IMG/VR virus record: IMGVR_UViG_3300038760_000071
Location: 16,260-80,259 of that record
DNA from: a virus
DNA length: 64,000 bases
Strand: one strand, 5' to 3'
Positions 55,677 to 63,389 of the stretch are shown in pieces. The translations under genes and the position numbers were made by a program. Position 1 is the first letter of the stretch; the number at the start of each line of letters is the position of its first letter. Below the pieces are notes generated by a model. It saw nothing but the letters and a program-made list of their open reading frames with translations. It did no database searches and was not told the DNA's origin.

Positions 55677-56645
55677 ATGAAAAAGATTACTAAAATGACC
55701 GAGGAGGAGCATGCGAAAATGCCTGAGTATGTAGAGAAGTGGATCAAGATCGGGACTGATACTACCCGGCTGGATCCAGCTACCACGGAGAAGATTGTTA
55801 ATAACATTCGAAACCTGATTGATATGGAGCCGGGTGTACCGTGTTTGATTGTCGATAACCCTATTGAGGCTTGGGTAATGTCATACCTATCTCTTAAGCA
55901 AGGTGTGGCTATAGAGGATTTACATTCTGAGATGGTAAGTATCTTTAATGGTAACCCGAAGAAGTACGACGTCCCACGATGTGAACTTCCATGGATGACT
56001 GGATCGTTCTTTGCCTCTACGTTTGCCTTTTACGACTTTATGATTGAAGAGCTTGGTGTAGAGTTAGAGAAAGAGCTCTGGACAAAGTATAAGATATGGG
56101 AAGCTTCGTCCTGTCTTGGGTGTGTATATCCTCTAGATAGTTGTACGATCGTTAGTCAAAAGCCTAAGACCGTCTTCCTACAAGATGGCAAGCTTCATAA
56201 GGACGGTGAGCCAGCTCTAACATATGATGGTTTAGGTGAGTTAGTGATCTGGTCGTTAAATGGTGTTGAGGTACCGGAGTGGCTCGCTAAGACGTCCGCG
56301 CAGGATCTTACACTAGATGATTATAGCAAACTAGATAACGCGGACGTTAAAGCTGAGTTCGTACGTAAGGTTGGTATTGAGCGCTTTATTGATCAGGGTA
56401 AGATAGTCGATTCATTCAACGAGTATGATATTGCTACTCATGAGTGGTGGCACAAGTCTGAGTACGAGCTCGTAGATATGAACTCGTTGTTTAGTACATT
56501 AGACTACGCACCATATCTTAAGATGGTTAATCAGACAACTGGCATTTTCCATATGGAGGGTGTGTCGCCATCATGTCGAACAGTTGGTGAAGCTCTTAAA
56601 GAGCGCTTCGGTGGTAAGGATTTCGTTATCAACTCAATCGCCTAA
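55677..56645 (+). CDS. DUF6745-like protein
   Basis: 322 aa. FASTFAFYDFMIEELGVE, then DGEPALTYDGLGELVIWSLN, VEVPEWLAK and NADVKAEFVRKVGIERFI, with a late YAPYLKMVNQTTG segment, follow the order I remember for DUF6745 proteins (xxAFYDF ... VPEWV ... N.E.R...G.ERF). Those proteins often carry V-W-x-x repeats N-terminally; here the repeats exist as separate genes 3-5 kb upstream. Role unknown; leadered promoter suggests strong expression. Confidence 0.6.
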   Translation: MKKITKMTEEEHAKMPEYVEKWIKIGTDTTRLDPATTEKIVNNIRNLIDMEPGVPCLIVDNPIEAWVMSYLSLKQGVAIEDLHSEMVSIFNGNPKKYDVPRCELPWMTGSFFASTFAFYDFMIEELGVELEKELWTKYKIWEASSCLGCVYPLDSCTIVSQKPKTVFLQDGKLHKDGEPALTYDGLGELVIWSLNGVEVPEWLAKTSAQDLTLDDYSKLDNADVKAEFVRKVGIERFIDQGKIVDSFNEYDIATHEWWHKSEYELVDMNSLFSTLDYAPYLKMVNQTTGIFHMEGVSPSCRTVGEALKERFGGKDFVINSIA

Positions 56646-56647
56646 AA

Positions 56648-56663
56648 GGAACTCTGATATAAT
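56648..56663 (+). promoter_or_regulatory. Early promoter GGAACTCTGATATAAT
   Basis: 6 nt from the ATG at 56670. Confidence 0.8.
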
Positions 56664-56669
56664 AATAGT

Positions 56670-56903
56670 ATGACGCAATTAACTATAGACCATGACATTA
56701 CTACTCTCAATAAGCTGCAGCTCGAGCAGTTAGTTGTGAGCTTCCAACAACTCGCCACTGAAGGGTCGGTGGGTATGGTCGAGGAGGGTATTATTCTCCC
56801 AGAGCAAGCTAATATGGTTAGTAACTACTTAGTAGAAGCTATCAATATCGCTGCGCTCGAGCTGCGACGTGATGCTCTAATCGACGCTCTTAATCGCGAT
56901 TAG
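56670..56903 (+). CDS. Small helical protein
   Basis: 77 aa, mostly helix (LNKLQLEQLVVSFQQLATEG). Unknown. Confidence 0.65.
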   Translation: MTQLTIDHDITTLNKLQLEQLVVSFQQLATEGSVGMVEEGIILPEQANMVSNYLVEAINIAALELRRDALIDALNRD

Positions 56904-56973
56904 AGCATATGAGCTAATTAAAATAATTAGTTGCTTTTAATTAAAACTACATTATAATATATAAACAATTTAC

Positions 56974-57049
<76 letters not shown>

Positions 57050-57087
57050 TTTAAATCAAATAAGACACAACTTAATAACGTATTAAT

Positions 57088-57210
57088 ATGCAATTATTGA
57101 CTTCAATATTTACCATAATTGGTATAATCAATGTAACGGGGGCCCTTGTAATTGGTATACTCTTTCTTCTAGAATATATTAGTATGAAGGGTGAAGAGGG
57201 AGATGAATAG
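57088..57210 (+). CDS. Tiny membrane protein (40 aa)
   Basis: LLTSIFTIIGIINVTGALVI GILFLLEY: one or two hydrophobic helices. Overlaps the following lipoprotein gene in another frame, an arrangement seen in spanin pairs, but it is too short for an ordinary i-spanin. Confidence 0.45.
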   Translation: MQLLTSIFTIIGIINVTGALVIGILFLLEYISMKGEEGDE

Positions 57211-57391
57211 ATTATATATCATTAGCATCGTGTTATTATTACCCAGCTGTGCTAGCAATCCACAAAGTCCTTCATTACTGGATCAATACCGAGCAGTGAA
57301 AGACTTACTGGGGCTCTATGATAGAAACATCACACCAGCAGAAGCCACCCCGGACGAGCCTATATGGCTCCCTCGATATGAGACGCCCTAA
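57203..57391 (+). CDS. Small lipoprotein
   Basis: 62 aa from ATG 57203 (GTG 57191 also possible). NRLYIISIVLLLPSC has a lipobox at the Cys. Size and overlap resemble o-spanins such as Rz1; function inferred weakly. The last codons and TAA form the 5' acceptor strand of the tRNA-Arg gene. Confidence 0.55.
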   Translation: MNRLYIISIVLLLPSCASNPQSPSLLDQYRAVKDLLGLYDRNITPAEATPDEPIWLPRYETP

Positions 57392-57458
57392 TAGCTTAAC
57401 TGGATAAAGCATCGTGCTTCTAACGCGATCGATGGGGGTTCGAGTCCCTCTTAGGGTA
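57385..57458 (+). tRNA. tRNA-Arg (TCT)
   Basis: Acceptor GCCCTAA/TTAGGGT, D arm GCTT/AAGC, anticodon loop CTTCTAA, T loop TTCGAGT. CCA is not encoded. Overlaps the lipoprotein gene by 7 bp. Confidence 0.9.
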
Positions 57459-57469
57459 TTATAATTTAT

Positions 57470-57658
57470 ATGAAAATTAACTTAGAGCAGGACGAAATTG
57501 ACTTTATTACAGAGTGTATCGAAACACGAATCGTTAACGATGCATCGCGTACAGATGTACCTATAGAGTATATTAATATTATCGAGTCATGGAGGGCTGA
57601 GGGGCAGATGATCTTAGCTAAGCTTGAGAGATGTGAAGACAGTAAAAAGGAACATTGA
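57470..57658 (+). CDS. Small acidic helical protein
   Basis: 62 aa; TATAAT lies 4 nt from the ATG. Ends -KKEH plus TGA read from the promoter. Unknown. Confidence 0.6.
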   Translation: MKINLEQDEIDFITECIETRIVNDASRTDVPIEYINIIESWRAEGQMILAKLERCEDSKKEH

Positions 57659-57664
57659 TATAAT
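57649..57664 (+). promoter_or_regulatory. Early promoter GGAACATTGATATAAT
   Basis: 6 nt from the ATG at 57671. Confidence 0.75.
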
Positions 57665-57670
57665 ATTGGT

Positions 57671-58030
57671 ATGAAGACATATAGCAATTTAGGAGATCCA
57701 AATGTAGTCGTTATTAACATTACTATTTTGGAGGTATATAAACACCTCGCGGCAGCTCTATTCGATATGGGGGTTGACGGCGGAGGAAGCCTCTTCGGCA
57801 AACATCTAGCAGAATGTTATGAGGGACTTAAGTCGCTACCAGATCTAGAGAACGAGGAGTTGACCGAGGCTAGCGAAAAAGCGAGAGGGCGCGTTCGTAA
57901 GTTGTTTACTGATGGTAATACAATGCTAATGATTCCCAATTGGGATGAGTCGTGTAAAACAGAGCTTCGTATTACTAATTCAAAAGGAGTTTCAGTGTTA
58001 GTATTAGTAGATGGAGAACTTAATTGTTAA
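57671..58030 (+). CDS. Hypothetical protein
   Basis: 119 aa. Begins KTYSNLGDPNVVVINITILE; Glu/Arg-rich helix in the middle. Unknown. Confidence 0.6.
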   Translation: MKTYSNLGDPNVVVINITILEVYKHLAAALFDMGVDGGGSLFGKHLAECYEGLKSLPDLENEELTEASEKARGRVRKLFTDGNTMLMIPNWDESCKTELRITNSKGVSVLVLVDGELNC

Positions 58031-58031
58031 C

Positions 58032-58322
58032 ATGGATCGCCCTAACGAGATACTCAACCCGATTATCCGAGAGATAGCTGAATATTATGAGATGTCCATC
58101 GGGTGGGATAAGTCTCAAGACTCAGCCTGGTTGAGATGCACCATCACACATGAGGATATGGGTAAGCATTTCTACTGGACTAGTGATGGTAGATGTAGTA
58201 GTAGGAGATCGTTTGAGCTGTTTATGGACAAGCTTCAAGAGTTCTTTATCGAAGTTGGGGAAGAATTCAGCCCCGTGGGGCTGATCAGCCCCGTGCCGAA
58301 AGACACCGGCGCGCCGTGGTAG
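58032..58322 (+). CDS. Hypothetical protein
   Basis: 96 aa from ATG 58032, 1 nt after the preceding stop; ATG 58011 would overlap by 20 bp and is also possible. DRPNEILNPIIREIAEYYEM; unknown. Confidence 0.55.
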   Translation: MDRPNEILNPIIREIAEYYEMSIGWDKSQDSAWLRCTITHEDMGKHFYWTSDGRCSSRRSFELFMDKLQEFFIEVGEEFSPVGLISPVPKDTGAPW

Positions 58323-58328
58323 GGAAAA

Positions 58329-58344
58329 GGAAACCTGATATAAT
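58329..58344 (+). promoter_or_regulatory. Early promoter GGAAACCTGATATAAT
   Basis: 6 nt from the ATG at 58351. Confidence 0.75.
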
Positions 58345-58350
58345 ATTATT

Positions 58351-58512
58351 ATGGAAGAAATTAAAAAAGAATTGTTTGATAAGATGAGTTATGATGTTAG
58401 TAATGGATTTGGAAGGAAGGAGTTGAAGGAATGGTATGGAGAGGAGAATGTTAAGTTGTATTTAGAATATGGGAAGAAGAAGGATTTGTTTGAAGGTGAG
58501 TTGGAGGGGTAG
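58351..58512 (+). CDS. Small Lys/Glu-rich protein (53 aa)
   Basis: MEEIKKELFDKMSYDVSNGF; charged and helical. The plus strand of this gene and the next is almost devoid of C. Promoter spacing supports it. Confidence 0.6.
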   Translation: MEEIKKELFDKMSYDVSNGFGRKELKEWYGEENVKLYLEYGKKKDLFEGELEG

Positions 58513-58522
58513 GTTTTAAAAA

Positions 58523-58538
58523 GGAAATCTGATATAAT
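58523..58538 (+). promoter_or_regulatory. Early promoter GGAAATCTGATATAAT
   Basis: 6 nt from the ATG at 58545. Confidence 0.8.
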
Positions 58539-58544
58539 AATAGT

Positions 58545-58811
58545 ATGCAAGTAATTAATAAAGAAAGTAAGATGAAAGAAGTAGTTGTTGTTGGATATGA
58601 GGAGATTGGATTCGAGTTTAGTTTATGTGATGAGTTATATGAAGATGGGTGTGGAAAAGATATTGAAGGTAGGTTTTTAGATGTAGAATTTTTAAAGATT
58701 ATGTTTGACAGTAGGTTGGAGAATGAAGAGGATACATCTAAAATTGATAAGATTGATGATATGTTAGTAAGTATTAAGGATTTGAATAATGAAGTGTTAG
58801 TTGAGTTTTAA
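58545..58811 (+). CDS. Hypothetical acidic protein
   Basis: 88 aa; starts QVINKESKMK, shared with the 58892 gene (KVINKESKMK), so the two cassettes exchanged or duplicated 5' ends. Confidence 0.6.
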   Translation: MQVINKESKMKEVVVVGYEEIGFEFSLCDELYEDGCGKDIEGRFLDVEFLKIMFDSRLENEEDTSKIDKIDDMLVSIKDLNNEVLVEF

Positions 58812-58827
58812 TAAGTAAGGGGGAGGA

Positions 58828-58843
58828 GTTCCGAAAGGAACGA
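58828..58843 (+). repeat. Short hairpin with GAAA tetraloop
   Basis: GTTCC-GAAA-GGAAC inside a G-rich spacer; no T-run follows, so it is a weak terminator candidate. Confidence 0.4.
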
Positions 58844-58865
58844 ACCGGGGGGAGTTAGTTAAAAA

Positions 58866-58881
58866 GGAAACCTGATATAAT
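58866..58881 (+). promoter_or_regulatory. Early promoter GGAAACCTGATATAAT
   Basis: 10 nt from the ATG at 58892; AATA is duplicated relative to the standard spacing. Confidence 0.75.
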
Positions 58882-58891
58882 AAATAATAGT

Positions 58892-59092
58892 ATGAAAGTA
58901 ATTAATAAAGAAAGTAAGATGAAGAGAGAAGAAGTTGTTAAGTTGGTTGAAGATTGTAATAAGAAGTTGAGAGAGTTGCGTAAGTTGTATATGAATGATT
59001 TTTTAGATGATGAAGGAGATGAGATTGTTGAGAACTTTTTTTATGAAGTGAGGGATTTGGTTGAGGAGGATTGGGCTTCAGAGGATTATTAG
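58892..59092 (+). CDS. Small acidic protein, paralogue of 63144 gene
   Basis: 66 aa. VVKLVEDCNKKLRELRKLYM followed by NDFLDDEGDEIVENFFYEV is similar to LVNDCYKKFRELNRLYKQDF in the late gene at 63144. Unknown function. Confidence 0.6.
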   Translation: MKVINKESKMKREEVVKLVEDCNKKLRELRKLYMNDFLDDEGDEIVENFFYEVRDLVEEDWASEDY

Positions 59093-59102
59093 GTTTTAAA
59101 AA

Positions 59103-59118
59103 GGAAACCTGATATAAT
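59103..59118 (+). promoter_or_regulatory. Early promoter GGAAACCTGATATAAT
   Basis: 6 nt from the ATG at 59125. Confidence 0.8.
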
Positions 59119-59124
59119 AATAGT

Positions 59125-59403
59125 ATGAACAAATTAACATATAAGACACCAACAGCAAGAGACGTTAAAGTAGCATTCACCGCACTTGGGCATGATGTTA
59201 CAGATGCGCGCACCTTTAATGATCCTCGGAAATTCGGACGCCGAATCAAGCTTACAACAACTGTAGCATCAGCTGATCTAAACAATGTATCTGAGCTGCT
59301 AGTGAAGATGTTTCCAACATATAAATTTAATGTGAGTGAGTGTACCAATGCAGGATTAAGTTGCTATAACTACACCTCAGTACAGTGCCTTTTAACCAAG
59401 TAG
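59125..59403 (+). CDS. Hypothetical protein
   Basis: 92 aa. NKLTYKTPTARDVKVAFTAL; compact alpha/beta look, three Cys near the end. Unknown. Confidence 0.65.
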   Translation: MNKLTYKTPTARDVKVAFTALGHDVTDARTFNDPRKFGRRIKLTTTVASADLNNVSELLVKMFPTYKFNVSECTNAGLSCYNYTSVQCLLTK

Positions 59404-59435
59404 GACAAAACCAAAACAAACAAACAAACAAACAT

Positions 59436-59645
59436 ATGAAACGTAATAAAGAATGGCTCGCTAACAAGAACGCAACTAAGAATCCTAAGTTGTTTAACGT
59501 TAACATCTATCGTGATGCATCTGGTGAACTGCACCTTGTCGGTGGAGACACGGAAGTATATGATAAGCGCACTCAGGAATGGATGCCAGTTAACACACGA
59601 GCATTTGGCAATATGATTAATAGCCAAGGGATTCATACAGCATAA
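59436..59645 (+). CDS. Small hypothetical protein with AAAC-repeat leader
   Basis: 69 aa from ATG 59436; in-frame ATG 59385 would overlap the previous gene. The leader is a run of aaac units without Shine-Dalgarno. KRNKEWLANKNATKNPKLFN; unknown. Confidence 0.55.
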   Translation: MKRNKEWLANKNATKNPKLFNVNIYRDASGELHLVGGDTEVYDKRTQEWMPVNTRAFGNMINSQGIHTA

Positions 59646-59687
59646 GGTAAGACGTCCTGAGCATGACATAAAACTGCTCCGTGTATA

Positions 59688-59716
59688 GCCCGGACGCACG
59701 TTAAAGATACCCGGGC
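59688..59716 (+). terminator. Weak terminator-like hairpin
   Basis: GCCCGG/CCGGGC arms around a 17-nt loop, with TTTT four nt downstream. Confidence 0.35.
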
Positions 59717-59729
59717 ACACTTTTAAATT

Positions 59730-59745
59730 GGAAATCTGATATAAT
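59730..59745 (+). promoter_or_regulatory. Early promoter GGAAATCTGATATAAT
   Basis: 6 nt from the ATG at 59752. Confidence 0.8.
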
Positions 59746-59751
59746 AATAGT

Positions 59752-60003
59752 ATGAGCGATATAAACGAGTTAGTTGAGTTATTTGAAGATGCAGTGTATG
59801 AAAGACCATCAGAAAGAGATAGTGTATGTGAAGTTACTACTGCAATAGGGTATAGTTGTTTAGAGCACTTCCTAGATGATAATCCAGGCGCATGCGAGAA
59901 GATTCTGGAATTTATCACTGATCATTGCAAACTCTATGTTGAGTCGAACGCAGATGAGCCAGCATTCAAAGAGTTTGTAGGTGATGGTGAAGAGAGATAT
60001 TAA
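59752..60003 (+). CDS. Small acidic protein
   Basis: 83 aa, four Cys. SDINELVELFEDAVYERPSE; unknown. Confidence 0.65.
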   Translation: MSDINELVELFEDAVYERPSERDSVCEVTTAIGYSCLEHFLDDNPGACEKILEFITDHCKLYVESNADEPAFKEFVGDGEERY

Positions 60004-60019
60004 GGAACTCTGATATAAT
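60004..60019 (+). promoter_or_regulatory. Early promoter GGAACTCTGATATAAT
   Basis: 6 nt from the ATG at 60026. Confidence 0.8.
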
Positions 60020-60025
60020 ATTAGT

Positions 60026-60205
60026 ATGAGCAAATTACAAAACGACATGTATCAACGAATTGATGGGCTAGTAAATATCAAATTGGTCGACGAATTTATC
60101 GACCAATTTGCGGCGATCTGCACTGATGTACAGAATGAAGAGCCATTTGAAACTGCAGATGTTATCAAATATCTCACAGCAAGGATGCAAGAAACGGAAC
60201 TCTGA
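60026..60205 (+). CDS. Small hypothetical protein (59 aa)
   Basis: SKLQNDMYQRIDGLVNIKLV...; -ETEL plus TGA from the next promoter. An 11-bp perfect inverted repeat (60080-60090/60099-60109) lies inside the coding region. Confidence 0.65.
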   Translation: MSKLQNDMYQRIDGLVNIKLVDEFIDQFAAICTDVQNEEPFETADVIKYLTARMQETEL

Positions 60206-60211
60206 TATAAT
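60196..60211 (+). promoter_or_regulatory. Early promoter GGAACTCTGATATAAT
   Basis: 6 nt from the ATG at 60218. Confidence 0.8.
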
Positions 60212-60217
60212 AATAAT

Positions 60218-60523
60218 ATGAAGATGATCAAATTAGGTAAATTTAAATTAGTGTTTGGCCAAATTGGCAATTGCATTACTAACATCCTCCACGTGAAGCT
60301 GCACAAGCTCATGGCTGGTAAGAAGACTGTTAAGGTTGGATGGCGTGGTAGTGATTGGGATGAGCTCGATGCTAGTATTACACTCAACAAGTGGTACGTA
60401 CCGATCAGCGCTACCTGGAATTCAACAAAACTAGCCAAGCGATTTGGCACACCATTTGAAGCTCCGTTCGGCACGTATCATGTCTGGGACTCAAAACTTC
60501 TCGGAGAACATATCGAACTCTAA
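60218..60523 (+). CDS. Hypothetical protein
   Basis: 101 aa. KMIKLGKFKLVFGQIGNCIT; later WDELDASITLNKWYVPISAT. Unknown. Confidence 0.65.
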   Translation: MKMIKLGKFKLVFGQIGNCITNILHVKLHKLMAGKKTVKVGWRGSDWDELDASITLNKWYVPISATWNSTKLAKRFGTPFEAPFGTYHVWDSKLLGEHIEL

Positions 60524-60543
60524 ACCACAACACATACAACATA

Positions 60544-60858
60544 ATGAACAAAGTCCTATTACTACTAGTATTGTTAATTGTCAACGCGACCGCTGCTGAG
60601 AACGTTGTGAAGTTGGAAGCAGGTATGAACCAGAAAGAGCGGGTCCAGCTCCGCTTAGCTCGAGCGCGCATGCCAGAGATTACCAAGTACTCTCCAGCAT
60701 GGTTTAACGTCACCCGTACTGAAGCTGTATCCATCTCGACCGGGGCACGTGTACGTTGTGCAGTAGTTCGTCTCCGCTCCAATGGAGCTGTATACAAGAC
60801 AATCTTATTCAAGCCCTTCCAAGCGTCGGTGCTAGAGTATTGGAATCCATCCGAATGA
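60544..60858 (+). CDS. Secreted small protein
   Basis: 104 aa with a signal peptide NKVLLLLVLLIVNATAA. Remainder basic. A/C-rich SD-free leader. Overlaps the next gene (ATGA). Possibly periplasmic; unknown. Confidence 0.6.
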   Translation: MNKVLLLLVLLIVNATAAENVVKLEAGMNQKERVQLRLARARMPEITKYSPAWFNVTRTEAVSISTGARVRCAVVRLRSNGAVYKTILFKPFQASVLEYWNPSE

Positions 60859-61052
60859 CCGGGAGCAACCAACCACACCTCCCCATACTCGTTTTGCTTA
60901 TAGCATTAATGAACTTGGTACTTAGCGCAGCGAATGGAGTTATTGGCGTTTGGTATTCATCTAGCGCGTTGGTAATGGCAACACATATATGTATGTCATT
61001 TATTGGGCTAGGCGGAGTAGCTCTATGCACCTATGCAATTCTTAAGAAGTAA
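60855..61052 (+). CDS. Two-helix membrane protein
   Basis: 65 aa, two transmembrane helices (LPILVLLIALMNLVLSA; ICMSFIGLGGVALCTYAIL). Starts by ATGA overlap. Topology would suit a small holin or membrane-modifying protein; not proven. Confidence 0.6.
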   Translation: MTGSNQPHLPILVLLIALMNLVLSAANGVIGVWYSSSALVMATHICMSFIGLGGVALCTYAILKK

Positions 61053-61075
61053 ATAAGCGAGCTCAAAAATCAAAA

Positions 61076-61091
61076 GGAACTCTGATATAAT
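61076..61091 (+). promoter_or_regulatory. Early promoter GGAACTCTGATATAAT
   Basis: 6 nt from the ATG at 61098. Confidence 0.8.
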
Positions 61092-61097
61092 ATTAAT

Positions 61098-61274
61098 ATG
61101 AAGATACCAGCATATGAACAAGCAGAAATTGTTAAGCGTCTAGACGCTGATCCGCGATTGAAACGTCTAGTACAGGAGGCGACTGAGAGATGTGGTCACG
61201 AGTTAGGACTAGATGATGTTGTAGATATTCAGAATAGGTTCGAACAACGCTCCCTGATCATGATCAACCAATAG
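61098..61274 (+). CDS. Small helical protein (58 aa)
   Basis: KIPAYEQAEIVKRLDADPRL; unknown. Confidence 0.6.
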   Translation: MKIPAYEQAEIVKRLDADPRLKRLVQEATERCGHELGLDDVVDIQNRFEQRSLIMINQ

Positions 61275-61276
61275 AA

Positions 61277-61292
61277 GGAAACCTGATATAAT
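61277..61292 (+). promoter_or_regulatory. Early promoter GGAAACCTGATATAAT
   Basis: 6 nt from the ATG at 61299. Confidence 0.8.
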
Positions 61293-61298
61293 AATAGT

Positions 61299-61520
61299 AT
61301 GCAGGAAGACAAATTAGAAGTTGGGTGTGAAGTGTTAACATCAGATGGTACCATTCATAGTATTGTATCAGTAGAATTTGGTGAAGCATGGGCTGAGTGG
61401 AAGAATGATGTAAGGCCATACTGGGAGATAGAATGGCCTTATACAGTAGGAATAGTTGGAAGTCCAGAAGTGGTAGCAGTAACTTGGCCACTCCGGAGCC
61501 CAGTATCACGAATCAAATAA
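61299..61520 (+). CDS. Small beta-rich protein
   Basis: 73 aa. KLEVGCEVLTSDGTIHSIVS then Trp-rich strands; SH3-like look. Unknown. Confidence 0.6.
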   Translation: MQEDKLEVGCEVLTSDGTIHSIVSVEFGEAWAEWKNDVRPYWEIEWPYTVGIVGSPEVVAVTWPLRSPVSRIK

Positions 61521-61563
61521 AATGCCACTAGTATTATAATATGGGAAAATTAAAAACTAACGG

Positions 61564-62466
61564 ATGAGGGTGATATCATCGAAGGAAGAAGCATCTAAAT
61601 ATGGCGCTCTAGATGATCCAGTAAAGATGTATTTCAAGCAGATGGGTAAAGCTCCTCTGCTGAACCGAGAGCAGGAGATTGAGATATCTAAGCGCATCGA
61701 GACAGCAGAGAGTAAGGCCATCATGATGAACGACAGCCCCGAGCGTCATCAGCATTGGATGCAGGAAGCGCAACGAGCCAAGACTGAGATGGTTGAAGCG
61801 AATCTCCGGTTGGTGATCTCCATTGCCAAGAAGTATATGAATCGTGGTCTACCGTTCCTCGATTTGATCCAGGAAGGTAACCTAGGGTTGATGAAGGCTG
61901 TGCGCAAGTTTGAGTATCGCCGCGGGTACAAATTCTCAACCTACGCCACGTGGTGGATTCGTCAGGCGATCACTAGCTCAATTGCCGACCAGTCAAGAAC
62001 GATTCGTATACCGATGCACGTGCTAGAGCTGATTAACAAACTTAGGCGCGTGGAGAAGCAGCTCGTACAGGAGTATGGTTACGAGCCAACCACTGAAGAG
62101 ATTGCTGCAGAGGTTCATCTACCAGTTGGGCGTGTACGTTCTGTCATGACAATGGCTCAACAGACCATCTCCCTTGAAGCACCCGTTGGTGGGAGTACTA
62201 CCACGTTTGGTGATTTCATTGAAGGTCATGCCGCTGAAGAGTCGGCAGAAGAGAATAGCTTATCACACCTCCATGATACAGTCCAACATGTGCTGAACAC
62301 TCTGACAGAGCGTGAGCGCGAGATCATAGTTCTTCGCTCCGGGTTGATCGATGGTCGCAGCTCCACCCTCGAGGAGGTAGGGAGACAATTTCAAGTCACG
62401 CGTGAGCGCATTCGTCAAATCGAAGCGAAGGCTCTCCGGAAGATGCGCGCGGTTATGCCACGCTAG
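61564..62466 (+). CDS. Housekeeping-type sigma-70 factor
   Basis: 300 aa. Region 1.2 ([20 protein letters not shown]), region 2 ([40 protein letters not shown]), region 3 ([20 protein letters not shown]) and region 4 ([34 protein letters not shown]). It lacks region 1.1. Unlike T4 gp55 it has full -10, extended -10 and -35 binding regions. The coding DNA is more G+C rich than neighbours, suggesting host origin. It could direct RNA polymerase to the TGnTATAAT promoters in this window. Confidence 0.93.
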   Translation: MRVISSKEEASKYGALDDPVKMYFKQMGKAPLLNREQEIEISKRIETAESKAIMMNDSPERHQHWMQEAQRAKTEMVEANLRLVISIAKKYMNRGLPFLDLIQEGNLGLMKAVRKFEYRRGYKFSTYATWWIRQAITSSIADQSRTIRIPMHVLELINKLRRVEKQLVQEYGYEPTTEEIAAEVHLPVGRVRSVMTMAQQTISLEAPVGGSTTTFGDFIEGHAAEESAEENSLSHLHDTVQHVLNTLTEREREIIVLRSGLIDGRSSTLEEVGRQFQVTRERIRQIEAKALRKMRAVMPR

Positions 62467-62472
62467 CAAAAA

Positions 62473-62488
62473 GGAAATCTGATATAAT
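62473..62488 (+). promoter_or_regulatory. Early promoter GGAAATCTGATATAAT
   Basis: 6 nt from the ATG at 62495. Confidence 0.8.
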
Positions 62489-62494
62489 AATAGT

Positions 62495-62704
62495 ATGACG
62501 GAAGACAAATTAGCTCGATTGGTTAAAGAATATTTCAACGATGAACTCGAATGTGCCAAGGCAATGGCCAAGGACGAGGAGAAGGTCATTACCGATGATG
62601 CAAACTTCAAGCGAGATATCTATATAGATGCGATTGAAATGCTCATCGCTGACATCGATTCGATCCAACGCTGTGAAGAAGATTTCGAATATGTAACTAG
62701 CTAG
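62495..62704 (+). CDS. Small acidic helical protein
   Basis: 69 aa. TEDKLARLVKEYFNDELECA; unknown. Confidence 0.65.
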   Translation: MTEDKLARLVKEYFNDELECAKAMAKDEEKVITDDANFKRDIYIDAIEMLIADIDSIQRCEEDFEYVTS

Positions 62705-62705
62705 A

Positions 62706-62721
62706 GGAACTCTGATATAAT
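62706..62721 (+). promoter_or_regulatory. Early promoter GGAACTCTGATATAAT
   Basis: 6 nt from the ATG at 62728. Confidence 0.8.
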
Positions 62722-62727
62722 AATAGT

Positions 62728-62952
62728 ATGACCGATAAAGAAAAGAAGACACGTTTCATCTTAACACGCCGCCCAGAGTTGCTAGCTAAGATGACCAAAG
62801 AACAGCTCATCGCAGCACGTGAGCATGTACAAGAGATGGACAGTACAGCACTGTGGGAGTGTTGGGCAACACATTTCAAACCTCTGTATGAACATAAAGT
62901 AACTGGCGCACGTTTGTCCAGACCTATTGCAGACAAACGTACTAGTCTCTAA
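62728..62952 (+). CDS. Small basic protein
   Basis: 74 aa. TDKEKKTRFILTRRPELLAK; unknown. Confidence 0.65.
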   Translation: MTDKEKKTRFILTRRPELLAKMTKEQLIAAREHVQEMDSTALWECWATHFKPLYEHKVTGARLSRPIADKRTSL

Positions 62953-63130
62953 CACACCCCCCTCAGAAAAGATGATGGCTCTCTCTACCACACCCTTCTC
63001 TGAGAGAGCGGGGTCTATAGACAACGGCGTTCGAGATTGCTGTATATATGAGAAGGGGGAAAAGTACCTGCACCCCATGGCTCCACAACCGATTTTTTTC
63101 GCGGAAACTTCTAAATATCGGTTAACCTTT

Positions 63131-63138
63131 TATAAATA
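63131..63138 (+). promoter_or_regulatory. Late promoter TATAAATA
   Basis: Exact consensus 5 nt from the ATG at 63144; preceded by a TTTTTTTCGCGGAA element about 30 bp upstream. Confidence 0.65.
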
Positions 63139-63143
63139 ATATT

Positions 63144-63389
63144 ATGAGAAACAAAGATCGGCTGATTTGGGAAGCATTTCAATCTAATAGTACGAGTAAG
63201 TTAAATAAAGAACAAACTAAAGAGTTGGTTAACGATTGTTATAAAAAGTTCAGAGAGTTAAATAGGTTGTATAAGCAAGATTTTTTAGATGAAGCCGGTG
63301 ATAACGTTGTTGAGGAGTTTTTATATGATTTGCATGCTTCGATTGAGTTGGATCTTGGCATTGCCACTCGGCCCCATCAACGCGGGTAG
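63144..63389 (+). CDS. Late paralogue of the 58892 protein
   Basis: 81 aa. KELVNDCYKKFRELNRLYKQ DFLDEAGDNVVEEFLYDL parallels the early 66-aa protein. Same family under a different promoter class. Confidence 0.6.
   Translation: MRNKDRLIWEAFQSNSTSKLNKEQTKELVNDCYKKFRELNRLYKQDFLDEAGDNVVEEFLYDLHASIELDLGIATRPHQRG

Noticed and set aside
58329-58351. AAGGAA in the early module as Shine-Dalgarno sequence
   Set aside because: It lies about 20 nt before the start codon, too far for an SD, and the conserved TATAAT between them fits a promoter better.
60080-60109. 11-bp inverted repeat as a terminator
   Set aside because: It lies inside a coding region and lacks a T-run.
62927-63139. 70-aa ORF after the 62728 gene
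   Set aside because: Overlaps its neighbour, has no promoter module and contains late-promoter upstream sequence.
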